Of a DNA stretch of 64,000 nt, positions 7,600-16,288 are shown one piece after another. Position numbers and translations under genes: made by a program. How positions within the stretch are numbered: position 1 is the first letter of the stretch; the number at the start of each line of letters is the position of its first letter. The notes beneath the pieces were generated by a model, which saw nothing but the letters and a program-made list of their open reading frames with translations, ran no database searches and was not told where the DNA came from. This DNA comes from Paenibacillus sp. FSL K6-1330 (lineage in GTDB: Bacteria > Bacillota > Bacilli > Paenibacillales > Paenibacillaceae): contig NZ_CP150269.1 in NCBI RefSeq assembly GCF_037976825.1, positions 7,357,501 through 7,421,500 on the forward strand, read 5' to 3'.

Positions 7600-8547
7600 T
7601 TAAGCGAGCACGGCATCCATCACCATTCGTAAGAAACGGCGGTAGTCCGCTTCATAGGCCACATTGATCTCGGGCAAATGTTCCCAAGTATGGTGATGGC
7701 GCGTATCCAAAATCGTCATGCCCAGGGTTAATTCCCCCTTCGTCTCGATCCCAACCTTGCCCTTCACGTATTGAATCAAGGAAGGCTCGATTACTGCGGC
7801 GACAGCCATCGAATCGATGAGCACGCAATACGATTCAAAGCCGCGTCCCAGCACGAATTGAATCATGTTATGCAGGAAATCCGCCTCGCGGTTTTGAGAC
7901 TGCTTCAGCTCGGCAAGCTCACTCTCCGTAAAGTTCACGTCAAAATGAGTAGCAACGTCCAATCCGATGGCATACAGCGGCACGCCTGAGTTAAATACGA
8001 TCTCTGCAGCTTCCGGATCCACGTACACATTCCACTCACTCTGCGGATTATCGCCGGTAGCGTTAGCTGTTGCATATCTATTAAGACCATAGGAACCGGC
8101 AATCGCCGTGATCGAGCTGATCATCGGTTTGATCTCCGGTGCAATCATCATGGCCAGCGCCACATTGGTCAGGGGACCCAGCGCCAGAATATGAATATCT
8201 CCCTCATTCTTCTTGACCATCTCTATAATCATGTCAGCGCCATGCAGGCTTGACAGCTCGAGCTTCGGCGCCGGCAGATGATATTCAGCTTGTCCGTCCG
8301 AACCATGACTGAACGGATCGGAAGCCAGTGCTCGCACCAGCGGTTTCCCCATGCCTTTAGCCACAGGGATATCGATCTTCCCAAGCAGCTCCATGACTTT
8401 CAGGGCATTCGTGCTAGTCACATCGATCGGATAGTTACCGGCTACCGTCGTAACGGCCTCTACCTGAAGGGCAGGGGATTTGATCGCCAAGATCAGGGCC
8501 AGGGAATCGTCCATCCCCGGATCACAGTCAATAATTACCTTTTTCAT
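7600..8547 (-). CDS. Inosine/uridine-type nucleoside hydrolase
   Basis: 315 residues of the nucleoside hydrolase superfamily, which cleaves the N-glycosidic bond of ribonucleosides. The calcium-binding signature DCDPGMDD is at residues 7-14, and the second conserved segment SEWNVYVDPEAAEIV matches the usual AEFNxxxDPEAA. In most members the C-terminal catalytic segment reads HDPxAVA; here it is LIDSMAVA, so the Asp is kept but the preceding His is Ile. Starts at ATG with AGAGGA eight bases upstream. It is the last gene of the operon with the two ABC permeases and the binding protein, so the transported solute is probably its substrate or precursor. Specificity is unknown. Confidence 0.88.
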   Translation of the reverse strand: MKKVIIDCDPGMDDSLALILAIKSPALQVEAVTTVAGNYPIDVTSTNALKVMELLGKIDIPVAKGMGKPLVRALASDPFSHGSDGQAEYHLPAPKLELSSLHGADMIIEMVKKNEGDIHILALGPLTNVALAMMIAPEIKPMISSITAIAGSYGLNRYATANATGDNPQSEWNVYVDPEAAEIVFNSGVPLYAIGLDVATHFDVNFTESELAELKQSQNREADFLHNMIQFVLGRGFESYCVLIDSMAVAAVIEPSLIQYVKGKVGIETKGELTLGMTILDTRHHHTWEHLPEINVAYEADYRRFLRMVMDAVLA

Positions 8548-8577
8548 TGAATTCTTCCTCTCTCCATACGAAAAATA

Positions 8578-9411
8578 TTACTTTACACTTCCCTGGGTGA
8601 GACCGCTCACCAAATAGCGCTGGAACACAATCGTTAGTACAATAACAGGCAGGCTAGATATCAAGCCGCTGGCCGACATCAGCCCCCGGTCCAGTCCGCG
8701 TTCGCTCACGAAGGTGCTGGTCAGAACCGGCATCGTCTTCGTATGGGCGCCCGACAGCGTCACCGCGAACAGGAACTCATTCCAGCAGAAGATGAAGCAG
8801 ATCAGCCCCGCTGCCGCAATGCCCGGGATGACCACCGGCAGCACGATGCGGAAGAACAATCCGATGCGGGAACAGCCGTCAATCATCGCCGCCTCCTCCA
8901 TCTCCACGGGCAGCTGGGCGAAGAAGGAACGGAGCAGCCATATGATTAGCGCCATATTCAGCGCAGAATAGGTAATGATTAAAAGAACATACGTATCCAG
9001 CAGATTTACGCGGTAAGCCAGCAGGAAGATCGGCACAATCACGACAACGGGCGGAATCATCCGCGTCATCAAGAGCAGATTCGGCAGCAGCGGGCCCCCG
9101 GTACGGAAGCGTTCAATCGAATAAGCCGCAATCGCACCGATAACCACGGTGATCAACGTGGCAATGCCGGAAATCAGCAGGCTGTTCACCAGGCTTGTCA
9201 CAAAATCCGGATTCTGAAACAGGGTCAGGTAACTGTCAAAGACCGGCTGCTCCGGGAACCAGACCGGCGGAATGGCCATCTGGTCAACAGGGCGTTTAAT
9301 CGATGTCAGCGCCACCCATACGATCGGCAGCATGAAGAAGAGGAAGAACAGGAGAAGTATCCCTGTTTTGAATCCCGTAAACAGATGGTCTTTCAGTTTT
9401 CGGCTATTCAT
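8578..9411 (-). CDS. ABC sugar-type permease, MalG-like
   Basis: 277-residue inner-membrane permease with about six hydrophobic helices. The cytoplasmic EAA loop that contacts the ATPase is EEAAMIDGCSRIGLFFRIVL. The N-terminal region before the first helix and the overall length fit CUT1-family carbohydrate importers. Its start overlaps the stop of the upstream permease by ATGA (9408-9411), indicating translational coupling. Substrate is inferred only from the linked nucleoside hydrolase. Confidence 0.9.
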   Translation of the reverse strand: MNSRKLKDHLFTGFKTGILLLFFLFFMLPIVWVALTSIKRPVDQMAIPPVWFPEQPVFDSYLTLFQNPDFVTSLVNSLLISGIATLITVVIGAIAAYSIERFRTGGPLLPNLLLMTRMIPPVVVIVPIFLLAYRVNLLDTYVLLIITYSALNMALIIWLLRSFFAQLPVEMEEAAMIDGCSRIGLFFRIVLPVVIPGIAAAGLICFIFCWNEFLFAVTLSGAHTKTMPVLTSTFVSERGLDRGLMSASGLISSLPVIVLTIVFQRYLVSGLTQGSVK

Positions 9412-10289
9412 CGCTTCTTCCCTCCCCGGCTAAGCATATAAAGCGCGCCGAATATGACCACGGCCAGCAGTATCATCACGGCAGTGGAGACAGCCGACGC
9501 ATATCCCATGTCATAGCGGCTAAATGCGATTTTATAGTTGTATACAGACACCAGCTCGGTTGCCGTGCCCGGTCCGCCACTGGTTAGAATGTAGACCAAG
9601 TCGAAGGTCCGGACGGCGTCCATCGCCCGCAGCACGGCTACAGACAGCAAAGCCGGGGCAACCAATGGCAAGGTCATCGACCAGAAGGTCTTCCATCTGG
9701 AAGCCCCGTCCATCTGGGCGGCCTCGTACACATCGTCCGGGATCCCTTGAAGGTTAGCGAGTACCATAATCATGACAAACGGACTCCACTGCCACACGTC
9801 CGCCAGAATGACAGAGAACATCGCCCAGCCCGGATCGGTCAGCAGCTTCGATGTATCGAAGGGAATATGCAGAAATTTAAAGATGGGTCCTAGCGGCGTA
9901 AATTCCGGAAGCAGGAACAGCCTCCAGGCTACCCCGACAACAACCGGAACCATCATCATAGGGACCATAAAGGCAACTTTGAAGAATGACTTCCCCCACA
10001 CATGACCCTTCAGCAGCAGGGCCAGCATCGTTCCCACGATCATTTCCGCGGCAACGGCACCTACCGTGAACTGGACACTTCTCCATAATGAATTCATGAA
10101 GGTGGTGTCCGCCAGAAGCCTTTTGAAATTATCGAGTCCAATAAATTGGATGCCCAAATCCGGTCGCTGTAGCGGGTAGGAGAAAAAACTGAGTCCCAGT
10201 GCTGCCAGAATCGGAATCAGCAGAACCAGAACGATGATCAGAATGCCCGGCAAAACGAACCATAGTCTTTCACGTGGTTGAGATGGCAT
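9408..10289 (-). CDS. ABC sugar-type permease, MalF-like
   Basis: 293 residues with six predicted membrane helices and an EAA motif YEAAQMDGASRWKTFWSMTL. It forms the permease heterodimer with the next gene. No ABC ATPase is encoded in the operon. CUT1 importers of Bacillota commonly use a shared MsmX-type ATPase, which is the likely arrangement here (inference). Confidence 0.9.
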   Translation of the reverse strand: MPSQPRERLWFVLPGILIIVLVLLIPILAALGLSFFSYPLQRPDLGIQFIGLDNFKRLLADTTFMNSLWRSVQFTVGAVAAEMIVGTMLALLLKGHVWGKSFFKVAFMVPMMMVPVVVGVAWRLFLLPEFTPLGPIFKFLHIPFDTSKLLTDPGWAMFSVILADVWQWSPFVMIMVLANLQGIPDDVYEAAQMDGASRWKTFWSMTLPLVAPALLSVAVLRAMDAVRTFDLVYILTSGGPGTATELVSVYNYKIAFSRYDMGYASAVSTAVMILLAVVIFGALYMLSRGGKKR

Positions 10290-10320
10290 TGTTCATTAAC
10301 CGCCTTACGTTAGAGAATAT

Positions 10321-10351
10321 AGAGAAAGGAAGGGTGCCCCTTCCTTTCTCT
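10321..10351 (-). promoter_or_regulatory. Intercistronic stem-loop between binding protein and permeases
   Basis: A 14-bp stem (AGAGAAAGGAAGGG with its complement) and a 3-base loop, with no T run. Stems of this kind after a binding-protein gene usually stabilise its mRNA or attenuate the distal genes. Confidence 0.7.
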
Positions 10352-10384
10352 TAGCAGCGAACTGCTGTCATTCCTGTATGATCC

Positions 10385-11737
10385 TTAGTATCCTCGCGAT
10401 TTCATCAATTCATTGAATTCGGTTTCCGCCTCTTTCAGGGCATCCTCGGCAGCTCGTTCGCCGAACAAATATTTCACGACGGCATTCGGCAGAATTTCGC
10501 CTGTAATCGTCGAACCTTCCGGAATGAGCGGCAACGTCTCCAAGCGGAAGGAATTCATGATGTCCGCATGCGGCTCATAGAAGCTGTATTCCGAAGCCAA
10601 ACTTCCAGTAAGTGCCGAAGTACGGGCAGGAATGTTTCCTACCGGCGCCGCTTTCTCCATCATTTCCTGGCTGGTTGCGAACTCCATCCATTGGAAAGCG
10701 GCTTCCTGATTGTCGGAATGCTTGGTCATGACAAAGCCGTATGGCAGATAGAAGCGTTTAATGTCGCTGGTGTTGTCGTCATTTGCCGGAATTGCAGTGA
10801 AGCCAACCTTACCGGCAATAGTGGACTGATTCGGATCCTGCGCCATTTGCGCTACCGTAGTGGCCATCTCCGCCATCGCGCTGCGTCCTTGCAGGAACTC
10901 GGAGGAAGCATCCGACCAACCATACTGTCTGGCCGCAGGAGAAGCATACTGGAACAATTCCTTGAAGTCTTTCAGCGCTTTGATACCCGCTTCATTGTTA
11001 AATTGCTGTTTATAATTGTCGTCGTATAAGTCGCCGCCGTAGTTAAACAGACGGTTATAGAACGCAAAACCGGACAGAATGCTATTCTCGCCCATCAGAG
11101 TCACACCGTACAGGTTCTCGTCCGGACGGTTGAAGAATGCCGCGATATCCTTGTACTGCTGCATCGTCTGCGGCGGCTGAAGCTCATAGCCATACTTCTC
11201 CTGAAACGCTTTCTTCTCGGCTGCATCTTCAAACAGGTCGGTCCGATACAGAATACCGTGCGTTTCATTCATATAAGGAAGGAAATACAGCTGTTTGTCC
11301 GCACCGAAATAAGCATTGTCGATTCCCGGAAAATCATCCAATTCCAGCTCGTCCAGTTTGGCCTGCTCCGTGGCAATCGGAACGATATAGTTCGCCAGTT
11401 GGAATTCAGGCACCCAGCCGATCGGGATGTACGCCAAATCGAAATCGACCTGTTCGGATACAAATTTTAATTTAAGCTGTTGTTGATACTGGTCGTAAGG
11501 AAGTTCCACGACATTCACTTTCACGCCGTACTTTTTCTCGAAGTCAGGGATGATGCTCTTGAACGCATCCGCATGGGAACTGGTTTCCGCCATAATCGTC
11601 AGGGTCTTCGAACCTGATTTCTCCCCCGATCCACCCGTACTGCTTCCAGTTCCAGACCCGGAACATGCGGAGAGCAATAGTGAAACCATGAGTAATGCCA
11701 CTAACATTGTAAAACTTCTCTTTTTAGAAAATACCAT
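10385..11737 (-). CDS. ABC extracellular solute-binding lipoprotein (family 1)
   Basis: 450 residues. The signal peptide (KKRSFTMLVALLMVSLLL) ends in the lipobox LSAC, so the mature protein is lipid-anchored by Cys outside the membrane, followed by a Gly/Ser linker. The fold is of the maltose/sugar-binding family (early segment TLTIMAETSSHADAFKSIIP, later RSAMAEMATTVA). It is the first gene of the operon and delivers solute to the two permeases. The AraC regulator is divergent across a 248-bp gap. Confidence 0.9.
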   Translation of the reverse strand: MVFSKKRSFTMLVALLMVSLLLSACSGSGTGSSTGGSGEKSGSKTLTIMAETSSHADAFKSIIPDFEKKYGVKVNVVELPYDQYQQQLKLKFVSEQVDFDLAYIPIGWVPEFQLANYIVPIATEQAKLDELELDDFPGIDNAYFGADKQLYFLPYMNETHGILYRTDLFEDAAEKKAFQEKYGYELQPPQTMQQYKDIAAFFNRPDENLYGVTLMGENSILSGFAFYNRLFNYGGDLYDDNYKQQFNNEAGIKALKDFKELFQYASPAARQYGWSDASSEFLQGRSAMAEMATTVAQMAQDPNQSTIAGKVGFTAIPANDDNTSDIKRFYLPYGFVMTKHSDNQEAAFQWMEFATSQEMMEKAAPVGNIPARTSALTGSLASEYSFYEPHADIMNSFRLETLPLIPEGSTITGEILPNAVVKYLFGERAAEDALKEAETEFNELMKSRGY

Positions 11738-11985
11738 GATAAGCCGACTCCCCCGTTTTTCTCTATAGTTTGTTGGTTCCTAACCCATAACCTGTAACGA
11801 AAATAACAAAAATACCGACAATAGAATAGAAACGTCCCCCTAAAGCATAAGATGACACGCCTTGTCGAATTGTCATAATAGGAACTAACTGATAGGATAA
11901 TAACAATAAAACAAGCGGGATATCACCCGAATTCGGTCATCTTTTTATAATAATCGGCTAATATTTAGCCACAAGGAGGGGAATT

Positions 11986-12741
11986 ATGAACCGGTTGCTG
12001 TTTCTTTTCCATACTCACCATAAAAAAGACACCTACATTCAGCTGCATCAGCATAAATGCTATGAACTTGTTTATTACTTTGGCGGAAGCGGAAATACGC
12101 GGATCGGAACGACCAATTTCACCTTCAAACCGCATACCTTCGCCCTCGTCTCTCCGCATACCCTGCACGATGAGAAGCATACCTCCGATTCGGAGCTGCT
12201 CTTTATCGGCTTTCTCTGCGAACAGGAAGAGGTCATCCGCAATTTGAACAAAGTCATTGAGGATGACGATAAACATACGATCCAGCAGCTGATTCTGAGG
12301 ATGGAATATGAGTTTACCTCCCAGCAGGAGGGATATTATGAGATGCTCAATCTGCTCGTCAGCGAGTTGACCACGCAAATTCAGCGTCTGGTAGGTCTGA
12401 ACAAGCATCTCCAGCCGGTTGAAGGACGGCTTAAATACGCCATCAATTATATGGACGAGCATTTTCAGCAAAAAATTTCCGGCGAATCATTGGCCAGCAT
12501 GTCCGGGTACAGTTACGAGCGCTTCCGCCATCTGTTTAAGGAAACAACCGGCGTCTCTCCCCAGCACTATTTGCTGCGCAAACGGCTGGATCATGCCAAG
12601 TCCCTGCTGCTGCACACGGAAATGACCATCTCGCAAGTGGCTAACGATTCGGGATTCGTCAAGGACTCCCAGTTCTGTGCTGTATTTAAGCGGGAAACCG
12701 GGGTTACCCCGATGACCTTCCGTAAACAACCCAGCCTCTAA
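11986..12741 (+). CDS. AraC-family transcriptional regulator
   Basis: 251 residues. The N-terminal part (1-130) is a cupin-type sensor (HKCYELVYYFGGSGNTRIG). The C-terminal part has the two helix-turn-helix motifs of AraC/XylS, the second reading ISQVANDSGFVKDSQFCAVF. AAGGAGGGG lies four bases from the ATG. Being divergent from the binding-protein gene, it is the likely activator of the ABC/nucleoside hydrolase operon, with the solute as effector (inference). Confidence 0.9.
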   Translation: MNRLLFLFHTHHKKDTYIQLHQHKCYELVYYFGGSGNTRIGTTNFTFKPHTFALVSPHTLHDEKHTSDSELLFIGFLCEQEEVIRNLNKVIEDDDKHTIQQLILRMEYEFTSQQEGYYEMLNLLVSELTTQIQRLVGLNKHLQPVEGRLKYAINYMDEHFQQKISGESLASMSGYSYERFRHLFKETTGVSPQHYLLRKRLDHAKSLLLHTEMTISQVANDSGFVKDSQFCAVFKRETGVTPMTFRKQPSL

Positions 12742-12977
12742 TACGAAGTACATCTAAAGGTATACCTTTATGTTTATATGGTGGGTAAGATTTCGTCAGA
12801 TAATGAATGCAAGCGATGCTCTGATTCTGTCTTATGTGAAGAATTTTCCACCTCTCCCACGACCCCATTCTCTTCAGCTCTTCCCATAGTTGAACTGGTT
12901 AGGTTATCCATTCATCTGTAGGTGACCTGCAGGGAATGTTATGAAGGGGAAACCATACTGTAAGGAGGGGTTATGGA

Positions 12978-13241
12978 ATGGCTAGAAGATCAAGGCGGCG
13001 CCGGAGTCCCGAAATGCAGCAGTTCATGACCAACGTCATGCGGGAGGAAGGCTATCAAGTAGACCCGCAGAGACAGCAGGACGTCAAATATGAGGTCGCC
13101 AAGTCACTTGGTGTACCCCTTAAACCGGGCGACAACAGAGATTTGACCACCGAGCAGGCCGGTAAAGTCGGCGGTGCGATTGGCGGTTCCATGGTCCGGG
13201 AGATGGTTCGTATGGCGCAAGAGAGCCTCAGCAAGCGCTAG
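12978..13241 (+). CDS. Alpha/beta-type small acid-soluble spore protein-like
   Basis: 87 residues. It matches the two SASP blocks: KYEVAKSLGVPL near the middle, corresponding to the segment cleaved by the GPR protease at E-V/I/F-A, and TTEQAGKVGGAIGGSMVREM with VRMAQESL at the end, the DNA-binding helix-GG-helix region. The Arg-rich N-terminus (RRSRRRR) is unusual. SASPs coat and protect spore DNA. AAGGAGGGG is well placed before the ATG. Expression late in the forespore is expected from the family; no convincing forespore promoter was located. Confidence 0.82.
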   Translation: MARRSRRRRSPEMQQFMTNVMREEGYQVDPQRQQDVKYEVAKSLGVPLKPGDNRDLTTEQAGKVGGAIGGSMVREMVRMAQESLSKR

Positions 13242-13282
13242 AACGAGCCTTGTTTCTCGGAATATGGTATTCCTTAAACAGA

Positions 13283-13329
13283 AAAAACAGCTCCATATCA
13301 TAGATCCCTATGACGGTGGGGCTGTTTTT
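13283..13329. terminator. Bidirectional terminator between SASP gene and wal operon
   Basis: Long imperfect stem with outer arms AAAAACAGC / GCTGTTTTT and inner pairing CATAG/CTATG. T runs exist on both strands, so it can end both the convergent SASP gene and the wal operon. Confidence 0.85.
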
Positions 13330-13408
13330 GTAATGCCTGTATAATGATAAATAATATATGATGGCTTCGAAAATAAATTTCCTACGGTAAACCTGTCGTT
13401 GCCGAAAC

Positions 13409-14212
13409 CTATTCTCCCACCTTATCCCAAGGGGTCGGACGGTCATAATACGTATCGCACAATTTAAACTCGCTATCCTTAAAGAAGCAGCCGCGGTCCT
13501 CCATCGTATCGCGTACGGTCATTCTCGCCAGCTCCATCATGTTATGATCGAGACTGAGATGAGCAAGATATGTACGTTTGGTATCTCCCGTCAGCAGCTC
13601 GCTTAAGGCATCGCCTGCCGAATTATTCGATAAATGCCCCATGTCGCCGAGAATCCGGCGTTTGGTATTCCACGGATAGCGTCCCATCCGGAGCATCTCA
13701 ATATCGTGATTGGCTTCCAGGACCAGGACATCCGATCCATCCAGCGCTTTCTTCACCTTATCACTGACATAACCGAGGTCCGTAGCGACGCCCAGCTTCT
13801 CCTCGCCGTCATAGAAGCAATAACCGACCGGTGCCGCAGCGTCATGGGATATTTCAAACGGCTCCACCCGAAGCGTGCCAAAATCCTTGACCTCATGACT
13901 CTCCAGCACAATCCGGTTCTCTTCCGCAATCTTGCCCAGCGACTTGCTCATCGCTTCCCACGTCTTCTCATTCGCATAGATCGGCAGATTGTATTTGCGT
14001 GCCACTGCGCCAAGCCCACGGATATGATCCGAATGCTCATGCGTGACCAGGATCCCGTCGATTTCTTCTCCCATCATTTCGCGTTCCTTCAACAGCTCAT
14101 CAATGCGCTTTGCACTTAAGCCCGCATCAATCAGCAGTGTCGTATCCTCATTGCGGACAATGGTCGCATTGCCCGTTGAGCCGCTCGACAGCACGGAAAA
14201 TGAAATCCCCAT
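13409..14212 (-). CDS. walJ: WalJ (YycJ) metallo-beta-lactamase-fold protein
   Basis: 267 residues. The metal motif HxHxDH is seen as THEHSDH near residue 60, with further His/Asp ligands downstream (ATDLGY, LEANHD). Family: YycJ/WalJ, a 5'-3' DNA exonuclease-like MBL protein cotranscribed with walRK and linked to coordination of wall synthesis and replication. Starts 8 bp after walI ends and is the last gene of the wal operon. Confidence 0.93.
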   Translation of the reverse strand: MGISFSVLSSGSTGNATIVRNEDTTLLIDAGLSAKRIDELLKEREMMGEEIDGILVTHEHSDHIRGLGAVARKYNLPIYANEKTWEAMSKSLGKIAEENRIVLESHEVKDFGTLRVEPFEISHDAAAPVGYCFYDGEEKLGVATDLGYVSDKVKKALDGSDVLVLEANHDIEMLRMGRYPWNTKRRILGDMGHLSNNSAGDALSELLTGDTKRTYLAHLSLDHNMMELARMTVRDTMEDRGCFFKDSEFKLCDTYYDRPTPWDKVGE

Positions 14213-14219
14213 AGTCTTG

Positions 14220-14969
14220 TTACTCCTTTGTCGTATCGCTTTTTGGCGTCAGCACGTCCCCGCTGATGCCTTGTACATAGATCATCTCGCCATGATCCAA
14301 TGTAAACCGCCAGGTTGGTGCTGCTAACTGATCCTCCGTATTAAACAACTGTCCATAATAGCCAAGCTGAATGTCCCTTACCGCCGAATCAGGCGGGATG
14401 AAATTACGTTCAATAAGTGTCTCCAATGCCTTCGATGCGGGCAGAACCTTCTGCTCCACCATATCGCTGCTTGGCAGAATCTCAAACACGGGTACGCGAA
14501 ACGCATGGATCTTCTGGGATTCATGGATGAACTCCAATTCCACATTAAACAGGGGCCATTCCTTCTGCACCAACGGTCGGAATACGAAGACGTTCTCCTT
14601 ATCCGATGGCTCATCATGGCGATAGTTCCCAAGATCCGCGATCTTGCCTTCCAGCGCATTCCGCAATTCCTTCTCATCGGCATAAATCAGCTTGGTATCC
14701 ACCGGCTGCTCCAGCCCTACCGGCCCTCCCTGGGCTTCCGCGCTGTAGATATAATTAATCTTGGGCAGCTGCGGCGTTTCTGTTGGAATCGGGCTCAGCA
14801 ATTGAATCCCATTCTCCTCCATCACCTGTTGGGTACTGTCGGAAAGCGAGGTAAAATCCAGATTGGAGCCTACCTGCTCGCGGTAATCCATCCAGAGCTG
14901 ATAGCCCAGCACCAGATTCAGCAGCAAAAACGCGTAAATCAATACATTTTTTGCACGGCCCCAATCCAT
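14220..14969 (-). CDS. walI: WalI (YycI) regulator of WalK
   Basis: 249 residues. The N-terminus MDWGRAKNVLIYAFLLLNLV is a short cytoplasmic start followed by one membrane helix; the rest is extracytoplasmic. The ATG at 14969 has GGAGGG six bases upstream; the open frame further back overlaps walH and is discarded. WalI acts with WalH in the membrane to restrain or tune WalK. Confidence 0.92.
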   Translation of the reverse strand: MDWGRAKNVLIYAFLLLNLVLGYQLWMDYREQVGSNLDFTSLSDSTQQVMEENGIQLLSPIPTETPQLPKINYIYSAEAQGGPVGLEQPVDTKLIYADEKELRNALEGKIADLGNYRHDEPSDKENVFVFRPLVQKEWPLFNVELEFIHESQKIHAFRVPVFEILPSSDMVEQKVLPASKALETLIERNFIPPDSAVRDIQLGYYGQLFNTEDQLAAPTWRFTLDHGEMIYVQGISGDVLTPKSDTTKE

Positions 14970-15007
14970 GATTTTCCCTCCTTGTGATTCAATTATATCT
15001 AAATCAT

Positions 15008-16288
15008 TTATTCGAGTGTGATAACTGACCCGTTCTGGAGCTCTAAGGCCCATACCGGCTTCAGCAGCAGCCCTTCTCCCGTCAGCACCGGTAAATAAGC
15101 AGGATCCAGACCCATAACCATATTTTTCTCCTCGATATAAGGCTTCAGCTTCGCTTCCAAGGCCTCGCCCCCTGTCAGCTTCACCATCTGCTTCTTCAAG
15201 GCAGCAGACTCAAGATATAAGAGCGAGCGCTCATACGAGGTGACTGTTCCCTGCTGTAAATCCAATTCCATGACGCCATACTGAAAGCCTGGTGTATTCA
15301 GGATCGGGTATCCGCCATAGTACTGCTGGAATTTGACCAGCGTCCGATCCTCGGATTCACCCGCCTTAGCCAGCCTGTACGTGCCATTCCAGCCCCCGTG
15401 CTGATTCACGAAATCGATGGCGGACAGCACGTCCTTGCCGGGGCTGCTCTCACCGGATGGCGGCGCAGCCGGATCGGTATAACTGACCCATTTCTGCCCC
15501 TGATCTACCTGCAGGCTCCGTTTACTGTCCGTATAAATCTCGGACCCGTCTTTTTCCCGGATGTTGCGGGTGATACTAGGGTCAAAGAACAGACTTCGCT
15601 GCATCTGCTCTACCGTATATTCGCCAATCGGCAGTTCAATGCTGACCATATTCAGTTCCTTCTCCGGGGTATAATACCGGCCATTCACCATCTTATACGG
15701 TGTCCAGCTCAGCCCGAAGTCCACCAGTTGATCCACGTCCTGGACGGTCAAATCCGCCTGCGCAGCTTCATAAACGACATCGCCCTTCGTACTGAAAAAC
15801 ATCACATGAATCTTCGCTTCGCCTTCCACGCTGTACAGCCATATTTTATTGATGCTCTCCCCTTCAAACAGGGAATCCGGAACGATCTGCATCACTCTCT
15901 GGAGCAGGGTAACCGGAATGCCGGAATCAAAGCTCAGCTCAATGCCCCGATTCTCGGAGCGAACCTTGGCCCAATCGATGTTACTGACCATCCGTCGCTG
16001 GAAATTATCAAAGGTTCGGCCTTTAAGCCGGTTATATACGAGATTGTAGAACGTATCATTCGGATAGAACACCGTATGTTGGTCTTCGCCCAGATGAATA
16101 ATCATCTTGTCGGGAAAGAGCAGATTCTCAGCCTTTTCCTCCGGGCCCATTTCCTCGGTTCGGATATAGGCGTTCTTAGATTGCACAACCGAATCACTGC
16201 CTGGAAAGCGGAAAATCAAAACGTAACTCTGCAGCAAACTGCCAACGACCAACACAACCAACAGAATGGTCTTTAATCGTTCCTTCAC
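15008..16288 (-). CDS. walH: WalH (YycH) regulator of WalK
   Basis: 426 residues with one N-terminal membrane helix (TILLVVLVVGSLLQSYVLIF) and a large extracytoplasmic domain. It starts with GTG that overlaps the walK stop (GTGA at 16285-16288), so it is translationally coupled to walK. Together with WalI it controls WalK kinase activity in Bacillus. Confidence 0.92.
   Translation of the reverse strand: MKERLKTILLVVLVVGSLLQSYVLIFRFPGSDSVVQSKNAYIRTEEMGPEEKAENLLFPDKMIIHLGEDQHTVFYPNDTFYNLVYNRLKGRTFDNFQRRMVSNIDWAKVRSENRGIELSFDSGIPVTLLQRVMQIVPDSLFEGESINKIWLYSVEGEAKIHVMFFSTKGDVVYEAAQADLTVQDVDQLVDFGLSWTPYKMVNGRYYTPEKELNMVSIELPIGEYTVEQMQRSLFFDPSITRNIREKDGSEIYTDSKRSLQVDQGQKWVSYTDPAAPPSGESSPGKDVLSAIDFVNQHGGWNGTYRLAKAGESEDRTLVKFQQYYGGYPILNTPGFQYGVMELDLQQGTVTSYERSLLYLESAALKKQMVKLTGGEALEAKLKPYIEEKNMVMGLDPAYLPVLTGEGLLLKPVWALELQNGSVITLE

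Noticed and set aside
12954..12960. CATACTG as a sigma-G -10 element for the SASP-like gene
   Set aside because: Transcription would start inside the ribosome binding site, and no matching -35 was seen.
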